A program made the translations under genes and the position numbers. The notes below the pieces were generated by a model, which was not told the origin of the DNA, ran no database searches, and saw nothing but the letters and a program-made list of their open reading frames with translations. Of a DNA stretch of 64,000 nucleotides, positions 9,325 to 18,619 are shown in pieces. Each line of letters opens with the position of its first letter. Within the stretch, counting starts at the first letter, position 1. Origin of the DNA: Psychromonas marina (GTDB taxonomy: Bacteria; Pseudomonadota; Gammaproteobacteria; Enterobacterales; Psychromonadaceae); assembly GCF_030161115.1 (NCBI RefSeq), contig NZ_BSPQ01000005.1, positions 248,001-312,000 on the forward strand, written 5' to 3'.

Positions 9325-9627
9325 CTAAAGCATTTTCAACGCGTCATCTAGGATTTTTTCGCCTTTCATCATGCCGTAATCCATCATGTTGATAACTTCA
9401 ACACGCTTGTTAAGTGGATCTGCTAATTTTTGTAATTCATCTTTCTTGAAACGAATTTGAGGACCTAATAGGAATAGATCATATTCCACTAAGTAGTCTT
9501 GGATTGTTTCAACACCATGCGCTTCAATATGCACATCGATACCTTTCTCTTTTGCTGATGCTTGCATCTTTTTAACTACCATTGATGTAGACATACCTGC
9601 TGCGCATAATAATAAAATCTTAGTCAT
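9325..9627 (-). CDS. PTS lactose/cellobiose-family IIB component
   Basis: The protein is about 100 residues from the ATG at 9627. That start is preferred because TTTGGAG lies 8 bases before it; a longer TTG-initiated frame would put the ribosome binding site inside the gene. The phosphocysteine is C8 in LLLCAAGMSTS, the active loop of the Lac/cellobiose IIB fold. FLLGPQIRFK near residue 55 is the second conserved stretch. It relays phosphate from IIA to the sugar carried by IIC. It lies 60 bp downstream of the IIC gene. Confidence 0.94.
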   Translation of the reverse strand: MTKILLLCAAGMSTSMVVKKMQASAKEKGIDVHIEAHGVETIQDYLVEYDLFLLGPQIRFKKDELQKLADPLNKRVEVINMMDYGMMKGEKILDDALKML

Positions 9628-9687
9628 AATATTCTCCAAATTTCTGTTTAGTAAAGGGTAGGGGTAACTACCCTGATTATTCGTTAT

Positions 9688-11073
9688 TTAAGCTGTTACC
9701 GTACCGCCGATAGGGCTTGGGTTACGATCATCTGCTGTATTTGGTTGAGCTGCTTTTTGTGCTTCTTCTTCCGCTTGTTTCTCTTCTGCTGCTGTTATTT
9801 TGTCTTGGTATTTAAAGAATGGCATGTATACACATACGGTCATTACAAAGACACAGACTTGTAGTAGTGCTGCACTCCAGCCACCGATTAGGAAGCCACT
9901 CAGTATAATTGGTGTTGTCCATGGCACTTGTACCGCGGTGAACGGGCCAACAAAACCTAAGTTAATTGATGTGTAAACCATAATCACTGATAACATCGGC
10001 GCTAAAATAAACGGTGCTAGCATGATTGGGTTAAAGATAATTGGGGTTGCAAAAATAACAGGCTCATTGATGTTAAAGATACCTGGGATGAAAGACAGAC
10101 GACCTAGCTGTTTCATCTGCATTGAACGGGCAAATAGCACCATACAACATACCAAACCAAAGGTTAGACCTGAGCCACCAACGGTAATGAATTGGTCAAT
10201 AAATTGATTGGTTACGATTTTAGCGTTTTCACCTGCGATTAATGTTTCACCTGCATTTACTAATGACTGATTATGTAGTGAGTTTGCCGTCACGATTGGC
10301 CCCATAATACCCATTACAATGACTGGTCCGTGTACACCACACCACCAGAAGAAAGAGATAAGGAAAGCAATCGCTAGTACACCCCAGAATGAGTCAGACA
10401 TATCCTGTAGTGGTGTTTGAATTAATTGATAAATTGTTTCGATAAACGTTTCTTGGAAAACTACTTCAAAGAAGATGTAAGTTAAGAACGCTAATAGAAT
10501 AATAATAAAACCAGGAATTAATGATTTAAAGGCATTTGAAACGCCCTCTGGCACGCTGTCCGGTAGTTTGATTACCCAGCCTTTATTTAATACGTGCGAG
10601 TAGATTTTACCGACGATTAAACCAATGAAGATCGCTGCTATCATGCCTTTACCGCCTAAAAAGGCTTTTGGAATAACGCCGCCAATTTCTGTTACGCCAT
10701 CTGGTGCAACAACAAAGCCACTAGTCACAATAAGTAATGAAACAATACTTAAGATACCGGCATTAACCCCGTTATGTCCTTCATATTTAACGTAGGTATA
10801 AGCGATACCAAATGCACCAACCATCGCGAGAATATCAAAGGTTGCGCCGACTACTTGGAAAAGCGGTGTTTGCCACGCTTCACCAAAAATACCTGCCATA
10901 AATTCTGGGTACCCACCCACCGGTATGAATGCGAATAATAGGAAAACTGAGCCAATAATAGTTAATGGCATGGTCAACATGAAACCTTCTTTGATGGCTA
11001 CGATGGGTTTGGAATTCACCACCACCAAAATTTTATTTAATATGTTATTTAAAGTCGGGCTGTTAAAAGACAT
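9688..11073 (-). CDS. celB: PTS lactose/cellobiose-family IIC component (membrane sugar channel)
   Basis: This 461-residue integral membrane protein belongs to the PTS EIIC Lac/cellobiose (ChbC/CelB) family. It has the amphipathic N-terminus (LNNILNKILVVVNSKPIVAI) and about ten hydrophobic helices. The conserved loop GIFNINEPVIFATPIIFNP near residues 330-350 contains the NEP motif needed for sugar binding. The Glu/Ala-rich tail (EEKQAEEEAQKAAQ) is cytoplasmic. It is the first gene of the operon, with AAGGAGAATAAAG before the ATG, and two LacI-type operators lie 56-81 bp upstream. Likely substrates are cellobiose or related beta-glucosides. Confidence 0.93.
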   Translation of the reverse strand: MSFNSPTLNNILNKILVVVNSKPIVAIKEGFMLTMPLTIIGSVFLLFAFIPVGGYPEFMAGIFGEAWQTPLFQVVGATFDILAMVGAFGIAYTYVKYEGHNGVNAGILSIVSLLIVTSGFVVAPDGVTEIGGVIPKAFLGGKGMIAAIFIGLIVGKIYSHVLNKGWVIKLPDSVPEGVSNAFKSLIPGFIIILLAFLTYIFFEVVFQETFIETIYQLIQTPLQDMSDSFWGVLAIAFLISFFWWCGVHGPVIVMGIMGPIVTANSLHNQSLVNAGETLIAGENAKIVTNQFIDQFITVGGSGLTFGLVCCMVLFARSMQMKQLGRLSFIPGIFNINEPVIFATPIIFNPIMLAPFILAPMLSVIMVYTSINLGFVGPFTAVQVPWTTPIILSGFLIGGWSAALLQVCVFVMTVCVYMPFFKYQDKITAAEEKQAEEEAQKAAQPNTADDRNPSPIGGTVTA

Positions 11074-11128
11074 TCTTTATTCTCCTTATATATTCATTAA
11101 GTAGTACTAATTAGATAATGAAATAATA

Positions 11129-11154
11129 GTAACCGGTTTCTGTAACCGGTTACA
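11129..11154. promoter_or_regulatory. Tandem LacI/AscG-type operators upstream of the PTS operon
   Basis: GTAACCGGTTTC (11129-11140) abuts the perfect palindrome TGTAACCGGTTACA (11141-11154). Both centre on the CCGG typical of LacI-family operators; AscG sites are of this kind. They lie 56-81 bp upstream of the IIC start, where bound repressor would block the promoter. The regulator encoded at 4746-5738 is the obvious candidate. Confidence 0.75.
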
Positions 11155-11445
11155 TTTTTGTGGTTTGATTATTGAACATGCCTCATAAAGATTTTTTTTG
11201 TTACATTTCGTTACGTAAAGGGAGGGTTTATTTGATTTTATCTATGCTAGATATCAATTTTATCTATGGGAGAAGTCAGCTGTTTTTAATGGTGAGCTAG
11301 ATCGGGTATTTGTATTTTTGAGGTAATCTTTACACTAAAATTTTTGCATGGAAAGAGTATTTAGTATAACTATTTTATGGTTGTTACTGAGTTGTATGGT
11401 CTCTGTTAATCGTTTGTTTTATTCTACTGCGAGGGGCTATTAAAT

Positions 11446-11468
11446 AAAAAAAGCCCGCAAAAGCGGGC
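11446..11468 (-). terminator. Intrinsic terminator of the alkylsulfatase gene
   Basis: On the minus strand GCCCGC-TTTT-GCGGGC is followed by seven T. It lies 28 bp past the stop codon of the leftward sulfatase gene. Confidence 0.88.
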
Positions 11469-11495
11469 ATTGCGAAATAATTAACACATCAAAGG

Positions 11496-13562
11496 TTAAT
11501 GTGAGTGCGTGTTATGGGACTCTGCTGTCTCATAAAGCGCTGCATCTATCTCTTGTCCCTTTACTGGGCGAGGTACGATTTCAAAGGTTTCATCAAACTC
11601 AACCAAAGATGCCTGTAATTTTTTAAGTACGCTTTGATCTCCTTCGAGTCCTGCATTTTTACTTTCCAGTAATTTTTCGAAGTTGGTTTGTTGTAATAAT
11701 ATTTTTGTTACATCGCTACGATTAATAAATAGTGTTGCGTCAGCAGTTAAGGCTTTATCTACCTTAATATTATTCAGGTTACCGTTTGCCATTTCCACAA
11801 AATAGGTTTCATCAACATCCGGTAAAACCAAATTTAATGTAAAAGGAGTGTGTTGCGCTTTTATAGAGTCGACCTTAACAGCAAGGAAGTCTAAAATATT
11901 GGTTATGGGTGTTTCAATTAATATATCCGTCGCTCCTGATTTTGTATTATTTGGTAGCGTGCCGACGCGAAGCTCTTGCGATCCGGTTAAATAAATATTA
12001 CGCCAGCCAGCCCCTTCCGATTGATAACCTAATTGCTCATAGGTATCTGCCAATAATTTACGTGCTTCACTATTACTTGCCTCTGCCTGCATAACTTTGT
12101 TTAATGCGGTTGCAACAAAACGGTATTCTCCTTCATCAAAATCAGCTTGTGCTTTTTTAATTATCATTTCACTACCGCCCATATACTCCACAAACTTAAT
12201 GGACTCAGCTTCAATCGGAAGCGGATTAAGATTTGCCGGGTTCATATCAAAGTAGCCTAGATACATATTATAAACTGCACGAGAGTTATGAGAATAAGTG
12301 CCATGGTAACCATTGGTATGCCAGCTTTGTTGAATACTGTCAGGCATCACTTCATAAATTTTATCGCCCAAATCTTGCATGACATAACCATCATTCGCTA
12401 AGCGCAGTGTTTGGTTATGGGTAAAACCATAGGCGTCACGTTGTATTTTTAAGTAATCTGATATCTCGCTTGTTCCCCAGATTGGTGCTGAATGAGAGGC
12501 AAATAGTACATCTGTTTCATCACCCCAAGTGACCAGCATCTCATTGATTTTCTTAGACCATTTTAGTGAATCTCGAACTTTAGCACCACGTAATGTATAT
12601 ATATTATGCATGCCTTGATAGGTTAACTCTGCCGTCCATAATGCTTTTAAACTTGGGATATAAGTAACCATTTCAGAAGCGGCTTCTGTACCTGAGGCAT
12701 CCATAAAATGCATCTCTAAACCGTCAATCACCAATGTTTCGATTTCATCGTTATGATTTAACTCATAATCAGGTAATACATAAGTAATGCTACCGCTGGA
12801 TAAACCTTTTCCTAATGCCGCATCAACAATACCATGTTCATGGCGATTTAAAGTTGCACCATATTGGTATGCAGCACGTCGTGACATTGCATTACCTGCC
12901 AATACATTTTCATCAACAATCTCTTTGGTAATAAACTTTGAACCAAATACTTTTACATCTGGAAAAGCTTCTTTAATTGCACGAGAACCACCGTAATGGT
13001 CACCATGAGAATGTGAATAAATCATTGCTACAATAGGTAGTTCACCATCTTCAGGTACATTTTCTTGGAAAAATTTTAATGACTGTGCTGCTGATTCCTG
13101 AGTTAATAAAACATCGTAAACAATCCAACCATTATCACTACGAATAAATGAAATAGAAGCGAGATCTGTACCGCGGACTTGATAAATTTCACCTGGAACC
13201 ACCTCATATAAGCCCGTTGCTGCTTGGTTCAATACTGCTTGACGCCATAACGATGGGTTAACTGATTCAGGTGCCTGATTCGCATTTGCGACATTGGCAT
13301 CGATGAAATTAAAACTATTTCGAATGATGTCACCTGTTGCTTGGTCGAACTCGGCAATTAAACCGCGATTATTCTCATCAAATGCTTTGGTATCTGCATA
13401 GTTAAGCGTAGTTGCAACTTGCTTATTGTATTCAATCGTTGCTTTAGATGCCTGTTTCCCGCCTTGTTCACCAATATTATTAAAGTGTGCATGATTATGA
13501 TCTGCAGCTAAAACGCCAAATGAGATAGAGGAAATGATGATTGCTAGTGTGGATTTTTTCAT
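11496..13562 (-). CDS. Alkyl sulfatase (SdsA/YjcS/BDS1-like), metallo-beta-lactamase fold, exported
   Basis: The 688-residue protein has a signal peptide (MKKSTLAIIISSISFGVLAA), so it is predicted periplasmic. The zinc motif HSHGDH occupies residues 184-189. The downstream metal ligand region TAELTYQGMHNIYTLRG and FASHSAPIWG match type III alkylsulfatases such as SdsA1. After the catalytic domain come the helical dimerisation region and a C-terminal SCP2-like domain (from about residue 560). Such enzymes release sulfate from primary or secondary alkyl sulfates such as SDS. A LysR-type regulator gene lies upstream on the same strand and may control it. The His-rich ends (DHNHAHF, ESHNTHSH) may help bind metal. 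Confidence 0.92.
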   Translation of the reverse strand: MKKSTLAIIISSISFGVLAADHNHAHFNNIGEQGGKQASKATIEYNKQVATTLNYADTKAFDENNRGLIAEFDQATGDIIRNSFNFIDANVANANQAPESVNPSLWRQAVLNQAATGLYEVVPGEIYQVRGTDLASISFIRSDNGWIVYDVLLTQESAAQSLKFFQENVPEDGELPIVAMIYSHSHGDHYGGSRAIKEAFPDVKVFGSKFITKEIVDENVLAGNAMSRRAAYQYGATLNRHEHGIVDAALGKGLSSGSITYVLPDYELNHNDEIETLVIDGLEMHFMDASGTEAASEMVTYIPSLKALWTAELTYQGMHNIYTLRGAKVRDSLKWSKKINEMLVTWGDETDVLFASHSAPIWGTSEISDYLKIQRDAYGFTHNQTLRLANDGYVMQDLGDKIYEVMPDSIQQSWHTNGYHGTYSHNSRAVYNMYLGYFDMNPANLNPLPIEAESIKFVEYMGGSEMIIKKAQADFDEGEYRFVATALNKVMQAEASNSEARKLLADTYEQLGYQSEGAGWRNIYLTGSQELRVGTLPNNTKSGATDILIETPITNILDFLAVKVDSIKAQHTPFTLNLVLPDVDETYFVEMANGNLNNIKVDKALTADATLFINRSDVTKILLQQTNFEKLLESKNAGLEGDQSVLKKLQASLVEFDETFEIVPRPVKGQEIDAALYETAESHNTHSH

Positions 13563-13751
13563 GTGTTCACCCTGTTTATTTATTTAAATGATTAAATAAG
13601 CAATGATTTTTAAGTGCTATCTTGCTTTGATGAAGTGATAATAAATGGCTGGGGTTAATAAAAGAACAGGGCAGGGATTATGCTTAGTATAAGCTGGGGT
13701 TATACTAATTTAGAGAGGTCTATTGTATTGCATATCTTAAGTAAAATGGGG

Positions 13752-14594
13752 TTATGTATGCGTTACTTTTTCTTTTATTAGTGCTCTTAGTGCTATATGT
13801 TCCTTATCGTTTAAGTATCGCTTATGATAAATCATATCAAATTTTAGCGGTTTAATGTCAAAGGGAAGTGAGAGCACTTTTAGCCCTAATGACTCTGCGA
13901 GAGGAAAAAGACTTTCTGGAATAACGGTAACATGATCAGTGTTTTGCACCATTATGAGCATATTAATAGGGCTAGAAACTTGTATTTTAATATCGCGTGA
14001 TAATAGGGCTGTTTCTGACAAGTATTCAATTATACGCATATCATTTCGTACACATTTTAATGCGACATGACCCGCTTGATGATACTGCTCAAGAGTAATT
14101 GAGTTTCCAATACTAGGATGATCTTGACGGCAAACTAACTTCAATTTTTCTTGGTGTACGGGCTCATAACAAAAACTATTATCTTTTTCGCTGAGATTAC
14201 CAATGACCAAATCAACTTGACGCATACGTAAATCATGATAGATATCTTGTTCGCTATTATGCGCTTCAATCAGCTGAATATTTTTAACTGTGTTGAGCTT
14301 TATCAGGATACTTTCTGGTGCATAAACAATAAAATTTTCTTTATTTCCTACTGCATTATCAACAATGTCTAAAACAGGTGATATTTGTGAGAAGAAACTA
14401 TGTGCGTTAGGAGTTGGGTTTAAGTTTCGACCACTACGTATAAACAGTGCATAACCTAGATATTGCTCAAGGCGTTTAATAGAACCGCTAATAGCAGGCT
14501 GGGATACATTAAGCAGATCTGCTGTTTTAGTAATTGAGTTTAATTCATAAACTTTAACAAACGGCCTAATGAGGTTCATATCAAAACTGGTCAT
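13752..14594 (-). CDS. LysR-family transcriptional regulator
   Basis: The 280-residue protein opens with a LysR winged helix-turn-helix (SITKTADLLNVSQPAISGSI near residues 20-39; RLEQYLGYALFIRSGR). A divergent effector-binding domain with two alpha/beta lobes follows. It is slightly shorter than the usual 295-310 residues and its effector domain matches no subfamily I can name. It is encoded 189 bp upstream of the alkylsulfatase gene on the same strand, so it may regulate that gene; this is inferred only from position. A hairpin terminator separates it from asd. Confidence 0.88.
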   Translation of the reverse strand: MTSFDMNLIRPFVKVYELNSITKTADLLNVSQPAISGSIKRLEQYLGYALFIRSGRNLNPTPNAHSFFSQISPVLDIVDNAVGNKENFIVYAPESILIKLNTVKNIQLIEAHNSEQDIYHDLRMRQVDLVIGNLSEKDNSFCYEPVHQEKLKLVCRQDHPSIGNSITLEQYHQAGHVALKCVRNDMRIIEYLSETALLSRDIKIQVSSPINMLIMVQNTDHVTVIPESLFPLAESLGLKVLSLPFDIKPLKFDMIYHKRYLNDKEHIALRALIKEKVTHT

Positions 14595-14620
14595 GTTCGC
14601 TCCTAAGGTGGTACGGATAC

Positions 14621-14645
14621 AAAAAAGGCCTCAATAGAGGCCTTT
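14621..14645 (-). terminator. Intrinsic terminator of asd
   Basis: On the minus strand AAAGGCCTC-TATT-GAGGCCTTTTTT forms a stem with a T-run. It lies just past the asd stop codon and before the LysR gene. Confidence 0.88.
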
Positions 14646-14668
14646 AAAATTGTTTTATAAATATCTGC

Positions 14669-15781
14669 TTATGCTTCTTGTAAGATATTTAACATACGAC
14701 GAAGTGGCTCTGCAGCCCCCCATAGTAGTTGGTCACCTACTGTAAATGCACTTACGTATTCAGGACCCATAGAAAGTTTACGAATACGACCAACAGGAAT
14801 GCTTAATGTACCTGTTACTTTTGCAGGAGAAAGTTCAGAAACGGTTGCTTCACGTTCATTTGGAATCACTTTAACCCATTCGTTATGCGCCGCTAAAATG
14901 CGTTCAATCTCTTCAACGGGTACATCTTTTTTCAGCTTCATGGTGATCGCTTGGCTATGACAACGCATTGCACCAATACGCACACATAAACCATCGATTG
15001 GCGTTTGCTTCTCGCTGGTACCTAAAATTTTGTTAGCTTCAACTTGTGCTTTCCACTCTTCTTTAGATTGACCAGAAGGCATCGGTACATCGATCCAAGG
15101 AATAAGGCTACCAGCAAGTGCTGCGCCAAATTGATCCGTTGGTAGTGCATCACTACGTAGATGTTCTGCAACTTGTTGGTCGATTTCTAAAATGGCAGAA
15201 GCAGGATCTGCTAGTTTGTCTGCAACAAGATCTTTAATAGATCCCATTTGGCTAATTAGCTCACGCATATTACGTGCACCGGCACCAGAAGCTGCTTGGT
15301 AAGTATGTGGTGTTACCCATTCAATAAGGTCTGCTTCAAATAAACCACCTAATGCCATTAATAATAATGAAACCGTACAGTTACCACCAACATAGGTTTT
15401 AACACCGTCTGTGATACCTTGTTTAACAACATCTTTATTGACAGGATCCAATACGATGATTGCATCATCTTTCATTCGTAGCGAAGAAGCCGCATCGATC
15501 CAGTAGCCATTCCAGCCACTTGCACGTAGTTTTGGGTAAACTTCATTGGTGTAATCACCACCTTGACAGGTAATGATGATATCCATTTTTTGTAGGTCGT
15601 CGATAGCAAATGCATCTTTTAAGGTATCAGTTGGCTTACCTATTTCTGGTGATGCTAGTCCCACTTGCGAGGTGGTGAAAAACACAGGCTCAATCGTTGC
15701 AAAATCATTTTCATCACGCATTCTTTGCATAAGCACAGAACCAACCATACCGCGCCAACCAACTAAACCAACTTTTTTCAT
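14669..15781 (-). CDS. asd: Aspartate-semialdehyde dehydrogenase
   Basis: The 370-residue cytoplasmic enzyme reduces aspartyl phosphate to aspartate semialdehyde with NADPH, the branch point to lysine, diaminopimelate, threonine and methionine. The NADP-binding loop GWRGMVGS is at residues 8-15. The catalytic cysteine is C135 in GGNCTVSLL, and the acid/base histidine is H275 in GAMRCHSQ. Length and the N-terminal [17 protein letters not shown] fit the gammaproteobacterial type closely. It is monocistronic: its terminator follows directly, and 304 bp of non-coding DNA lie upstream. That leader shows no lysine-riboswitch sequence that I can recognise. Confidence 0.97.
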   Translation of the reverse strand: MKKVGLVGWRGMVGSVLMQRMRDENDFATIEPVFFTTSQVGLASPEIGKPTDTLKDAFAIDDLQKMDIIITCQGGDYTNEVYPKLRASGWNGYWIDAASSLRMKDDAIIVLDPVNKDVVKQGITDGVKTYVGGNCTVSLLLMALGGLFEADLIEWVTPHTYQAASGAGARNMRELISQMGSIKDLVADKLADPASAILEIDQQVAEHLRSDALPTDQFGAALAGSLIPWIDVPMPSGQSKEEWKAQVEANKILGTSEKQTPIDGLCVRIGAMRCHSQAITMKLKKDVPVEEIERILAAHNEWVKVIPNEREATVSELSPAKVTGTLSIPVGRIRKLSMGPEYVSAFTVGDQLLWGAAEPLRRMLNILQEA

Positions 15782-16085
15782 GAGACTAACTTCCTTAATA
15801 GAATTATTGAGTATTCGACTTTCATAACCGAGCTATAAACTTACCATTAACTAGTTTGCTCTGGCTAGCTTTTTGAATGATCTAAATGAATAAAAAAGTG
15901 TTATTTTTTTGTTACTACAAGAGCGTGAAATTTTAACTGTGCGAAACAATTTTTTAGATAAGTAAGATCGGTTTGAGAGATTTTAAAAATAATCGGAAGT
16001 AATTTGTTTATTGTTTTTTATAACAAGTGCTTAACATGATGGTGCCAGATAAACTGAGGTTTAATGGCACCATCAATAATAACAA
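15782..16085. other. 304-bp intergenic region between asd and nadE
   Basis: The gap must carry the asd promoter and the 3' end of nadE. Apart from the nadE hairpin (16037-16075) it is AT-rich, with no reading frame or RNA gene that I can support. Confidence 0.6.
16037..16075 (-). terminator. Hairpin after nadE, possible terminator
   Basis: TGATGGTGCCA and TGGCACCATCA form an 11-bp stem, extended inside by AAAC/GTTT, just past the nadE stop codon. No T-run follows, so termination may be weak or Rho-assisted. Confidence 0.5.
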
Positions 16086-16916
16086 TCAATCGTAAATTGT
16101 TGGGATAGGTTGACGTTTGTGTTGAGTGCGTTGATAAATTGCAATCAATTTATCCTCAATCTCCGGTGCAACTGTCTTACCCTCTAAGAAATCATCAATT
16201 TGATCATAAGTCATGCCTAAAGCAATCTCATCTTCAAGTTGTGGCTTATCCTCTTCTAAATCTGCAGTAGGGGCCTTTTCAACTAATAGCGCAGGTGCGC
16301 CAAGCTGTTTTGCGAGTGCACGAACTTGGCGTTTACTTAGACCAAACAGGGGGGCTAAGTCGCAGGCTCCATCACCATGTTTAGTGTAAAAGCCAGTAAT
16401 GTTCTCAGCGCTGTGGTCTGTACCAACCACCAAGCCGCCGGTTAATCCTGCAATTTCATACTGTGCAATCATGCGCATACGCGCTTTTACGTTGCCTTTT
16501 ATAAAATCAAGGTTCACGTTATCGCCTAGTGCGACGCCACTCTCTTCAAGACCTGCTAATGTGTTGCTGTGAATGCCATCAGCACCCGCTTGTACATTAA
16601 CAGTGACATTGCGAGAAGGTTGAATAAATTGCAGCGCAAGCTGTGCTTCATCTTCATCTTTTTGAATTGCGTAGGGAAGACGAACAGCAATGAATTGATA
16701 TTGTTCAGTATTCTCTGACTCATTAAGTTGCTCAACGGCTAATTGGCATAATCGCCCCGCTGTGCTTGAGTCAACGCCACCACTAATGCCTAACACTAAG
16801 GTATGGCAATGTGCTTCCTGCAATTTACTTTTAAGGAAGTTAATACGGGTTTGAATTTCTGATGCAACATCGATACTGGCTAGGACGCGCATCTCTTTTA
16901 ATATTTGTTGTTTCAT
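16086..16916 (-). CDS. nadE: NH3-dependent NAD synthetase
   Basis: The 276-residue protein has the N-type ATP pyrophosphatase P-loop SGGVDSS at residues 45-51 and the deamido-NAD-binding region [12 protein letters not shown] near 160. It also has [18 protein letters not shown] near 225-240. Length matches the short, ammonia-dependent form rather than the glutamine-dependent fusion. It makes NAD from deamido-NAD, ATP and ammonia in the cytoplasm. It is divergent from glmU with 159 bp between starts, and the sequence AGGTCTAGTGTA precedes the ATG. Confidence 0.96.
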   Translation of the reverse strand: MKQQILKEMRVLASIDVASEIQTRINFLKSKLQEAHCHTLVLGISGGVDSSTAGRLCQLAVEQLNESENTEQYQFIAVRLPYAIQKDEDEAQLALQFIQPSRNVTVNVQAGADGIHSNTLAGLEESGVALGDNVNLDFIKGNVKARMRMIAQYEIAGLTGGLVVGTDHSAENITGFYTKHGDGACDLAPLFGLSKRQVRALAKQLGAPALLVEKAPTADLEEDKPQLEDEIALGMTYDQIDDFLEGKTVAPEIEDKLIAIYQRTQHKRQPIPTIYD

Positions 16917-17075
16917 TACACTAGACCTATTTTATTCATGACTGAATGCCTATCTTAACGGGAAACTGCTAAATAATTAATAATAAACAGAGAGAAATAT
17001 TATTTAATTATTCGCAGTCGCTTGAAAGTTCGCTAAAATGCACTTCTATTCTCTAAAAAACATGGAATTATTATT

Positions 17076-18434
17076 ATGGCTTTAAGTGTTGTTATTCTCG
17101 CTGCAGGTAAAGGTACGCGTATGTGTTCGCGTCTACCAAAAGTACTGCATAAAATTGCAGATAAACCGATGGTACAGCACGTGATAGATACCGTAAAAGG
17201 GGTGGGTGCTGAAAACATTCACCTGATCTATGGCCATGGTGGTGATCAAATGAAAGAGGTCATTGACGAGCGCCGCCTTAATTGGATTAAGCAAACAGAG
17301 CAATTGGGTACTGGTCATGCAATGCAGATAGCACAACCGCATTTCAGAGAAACCGAAAAAATATTGATGGTGTATGGGGATGTGCCGCTATTAACAGCAC
17401 ATACCTTACAAAAACTGATCGACGTACAACCGGAAGGTGGCATTGGTCTATTAACGGTACATCTTGATGACCCAACAGGTTATGGCCGTATTGAGCGTGT
17501 TGATGGTGATGTTAGTGCCATTGTGGAGCAGAAAGATGCAACTCAAAATCAACGTGAAATTAAAGAGGTAAACACTGGTATTTTAGTGGCGAATGCCCGT
17601 GATTTACGCCGTTGGTTACCTGCGCTGCGCAACGATAATGCCGCTGGCGAATATTACATTACAGATATTATTAAGATGGCGCATCAAGAAGGGCGTATTA
17701 TTCGCGCTGTTCACCCAACAAGCACGGTAGAGGTTGAGGGGGTTAATAATCGCTTACAACTTTCTAATTTAGAGCGTGCTTTCCAGCTGCAACAAGCTGA
17801 AAAATTATTACTGCGTGGCGTGATGCTGCGTGATCCTGCGCGTTTTGATCTGCGCGGTCAGTTGACCTGTGGGCAAGATGTAGATATTGATATCAATGTC
17901 ATCATTAAAGGTAATGTGAATCTTGGTGACGGTGTTGTGATTGGTGCGAACTGTATCTTAATCGATTGTAATATTGAAAATAATGTTGAGATTAAACCTA
18001 ACTCAATTATCGAAGGCAGCCGTATTGGTGATAACTCGACCATTGGTCCCTTCGCACGCATTCGCCCAGAAACAGTGATTGAAAAAGATGTGCACGTCGG
18101 TAACTTTGTAGAAATTAAAAAGTCGACATTAGGTAATGGCTCTAAATGTGGCCACCTAAGTTACTTAGGTGATACAACGTTAGGGCGTCGCGTTAATATC
18201 GGTGCTGGTGTTATCACTTGTAACTACGATGGCGCGAATAAATTCCAAACTAAAATTGGTAACGATGTGTTTGTCGGCAGTGATTGTCAGCTTATTGCAC
18301 CGGTTACGATTGGTGATGGTGCAACAACCGCGGCGGGCACAACGGTTGTGACCGATGTACCTGCGAATGCATTATCGGTTGCGCGTACTAAACAACGTAA
18401 CTTGAATGGTTGGAAGCGCCCGACAAAAAAATAG
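17076..18434 (+). CDS. glmU: Bifunctional N-acetylglucosamine-1-phosphate uridylyltransferase / glucosamine-1-phosphate acetyltransferase
   Basis: The 452-residue enzyme has the nucleotidyltransferase signature [11 protein letters not shown] at residues 8-18 and VYGDVPLL near 104. From about residue 250 it has left-handed beta-helix hexapeptide repeats ([20 protein letters not shown]). [12 protein letters not shown] near 355-366 holds the acetyltransferase catalytic histidine, and NYDG follows near 385. It makes UDP-GlcNAc for peptidoglycan and lipopolysaccharide. The gene stands alone with a strong terminator; in E. coli it is followed by glmS, which is absent here. The ribosome binding site is weak (TGGAATT). 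Confidence 0.97.
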   Translation: MALSVVILAAGKGTRMCSRLPKVLHKIADKPMVQHVIDTVKGVGAENIHLIYGHGGDQMKEVIDERRLNWIKQTEQLGTGHAMQIAQPHFRETEKILMVYGDVPLLTAHTLQKLIDVQPEGGIGLLTVHLDDPTGYGRIERVDGDVSAIVEQKDATQNQREIKEVNTGILVANARDLRRWLPALRNDNAAGEYYITDIIKMAHQEGRIIRAVHPTSTVEVEGVNNRLQLSNLERAFQLQQAEKLLLRGVMLRDPARFDLRGQLTCGQDVDIDINVIIKGNVNLGDGVVIGANCILIDCNIENNVEIKPNSIIEGSRIGDNSTIGPFARIRPETVIEKDVHVGNFVEIKKSTLGNGSKCGHLSYLGDTTLGRRVNIGAGVITCNYDGANKFQTKIGNDVFVGSDCQLIAPVTIGDGATTAAGTTVVTDVPANALSVARTKQRNLNGWKRPTKK

Positions 18435-18477
18435 TTGATCGCTAGCGAGGTTTGTTAACCCTGTTTTGAGTTCATTT

Positions 18478-18507
18478 AGCCTAATCGTGATGATTAGGCT
18501 TTTTTTT
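18478..18507 (+). terminator. Intrinsic terminator of glmU
   Basis: AGCCTAATC-GTGAT-GATTAGGCT forms a 9-bp stem followed by eight T. Confidence 0.9.
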
Positions 18508-18562
18508 GCCTGAATATATTGTTACCGCATATAGCGTTATCGAAAATCAGTAAATTCAAGGT

Positions 18563-18596
18563 AAAAAAAAGCCGTGCTTGTTTAAACAAGCACGGC
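18563..18596 (-). terminator. Intrinsic terminator of the MFS sugar transporter gene
   Basis: GCCGTGCTTGTTT and AAACAAGCACGGC form a 13-bp palindrome. On the minus strand it is followed by eight T. Confidence 0.9.
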
Positions 18597-18619
18597 AATC
18601 AGTAAAGCTTACTATGTAG

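Larger units (their letters stand above)
11074..11495. other. 422-bp intergenic region upstream of PTS operon
   Basis: It contains the tandem operators and a terminator for the alkylsulfatase gene at 11446-11468. Between 11160 and 11440 the sequence is AT-rich with no credible reading frame or RNA gene seen on either strand. Confidence 0.6.

Noticed and set aside
15782-16085. Possible lysine riboswitch upstream of asd
   Set aside because: I could not find the conserved core sequences or a multi-helix arrangement in this AT-rich leader.
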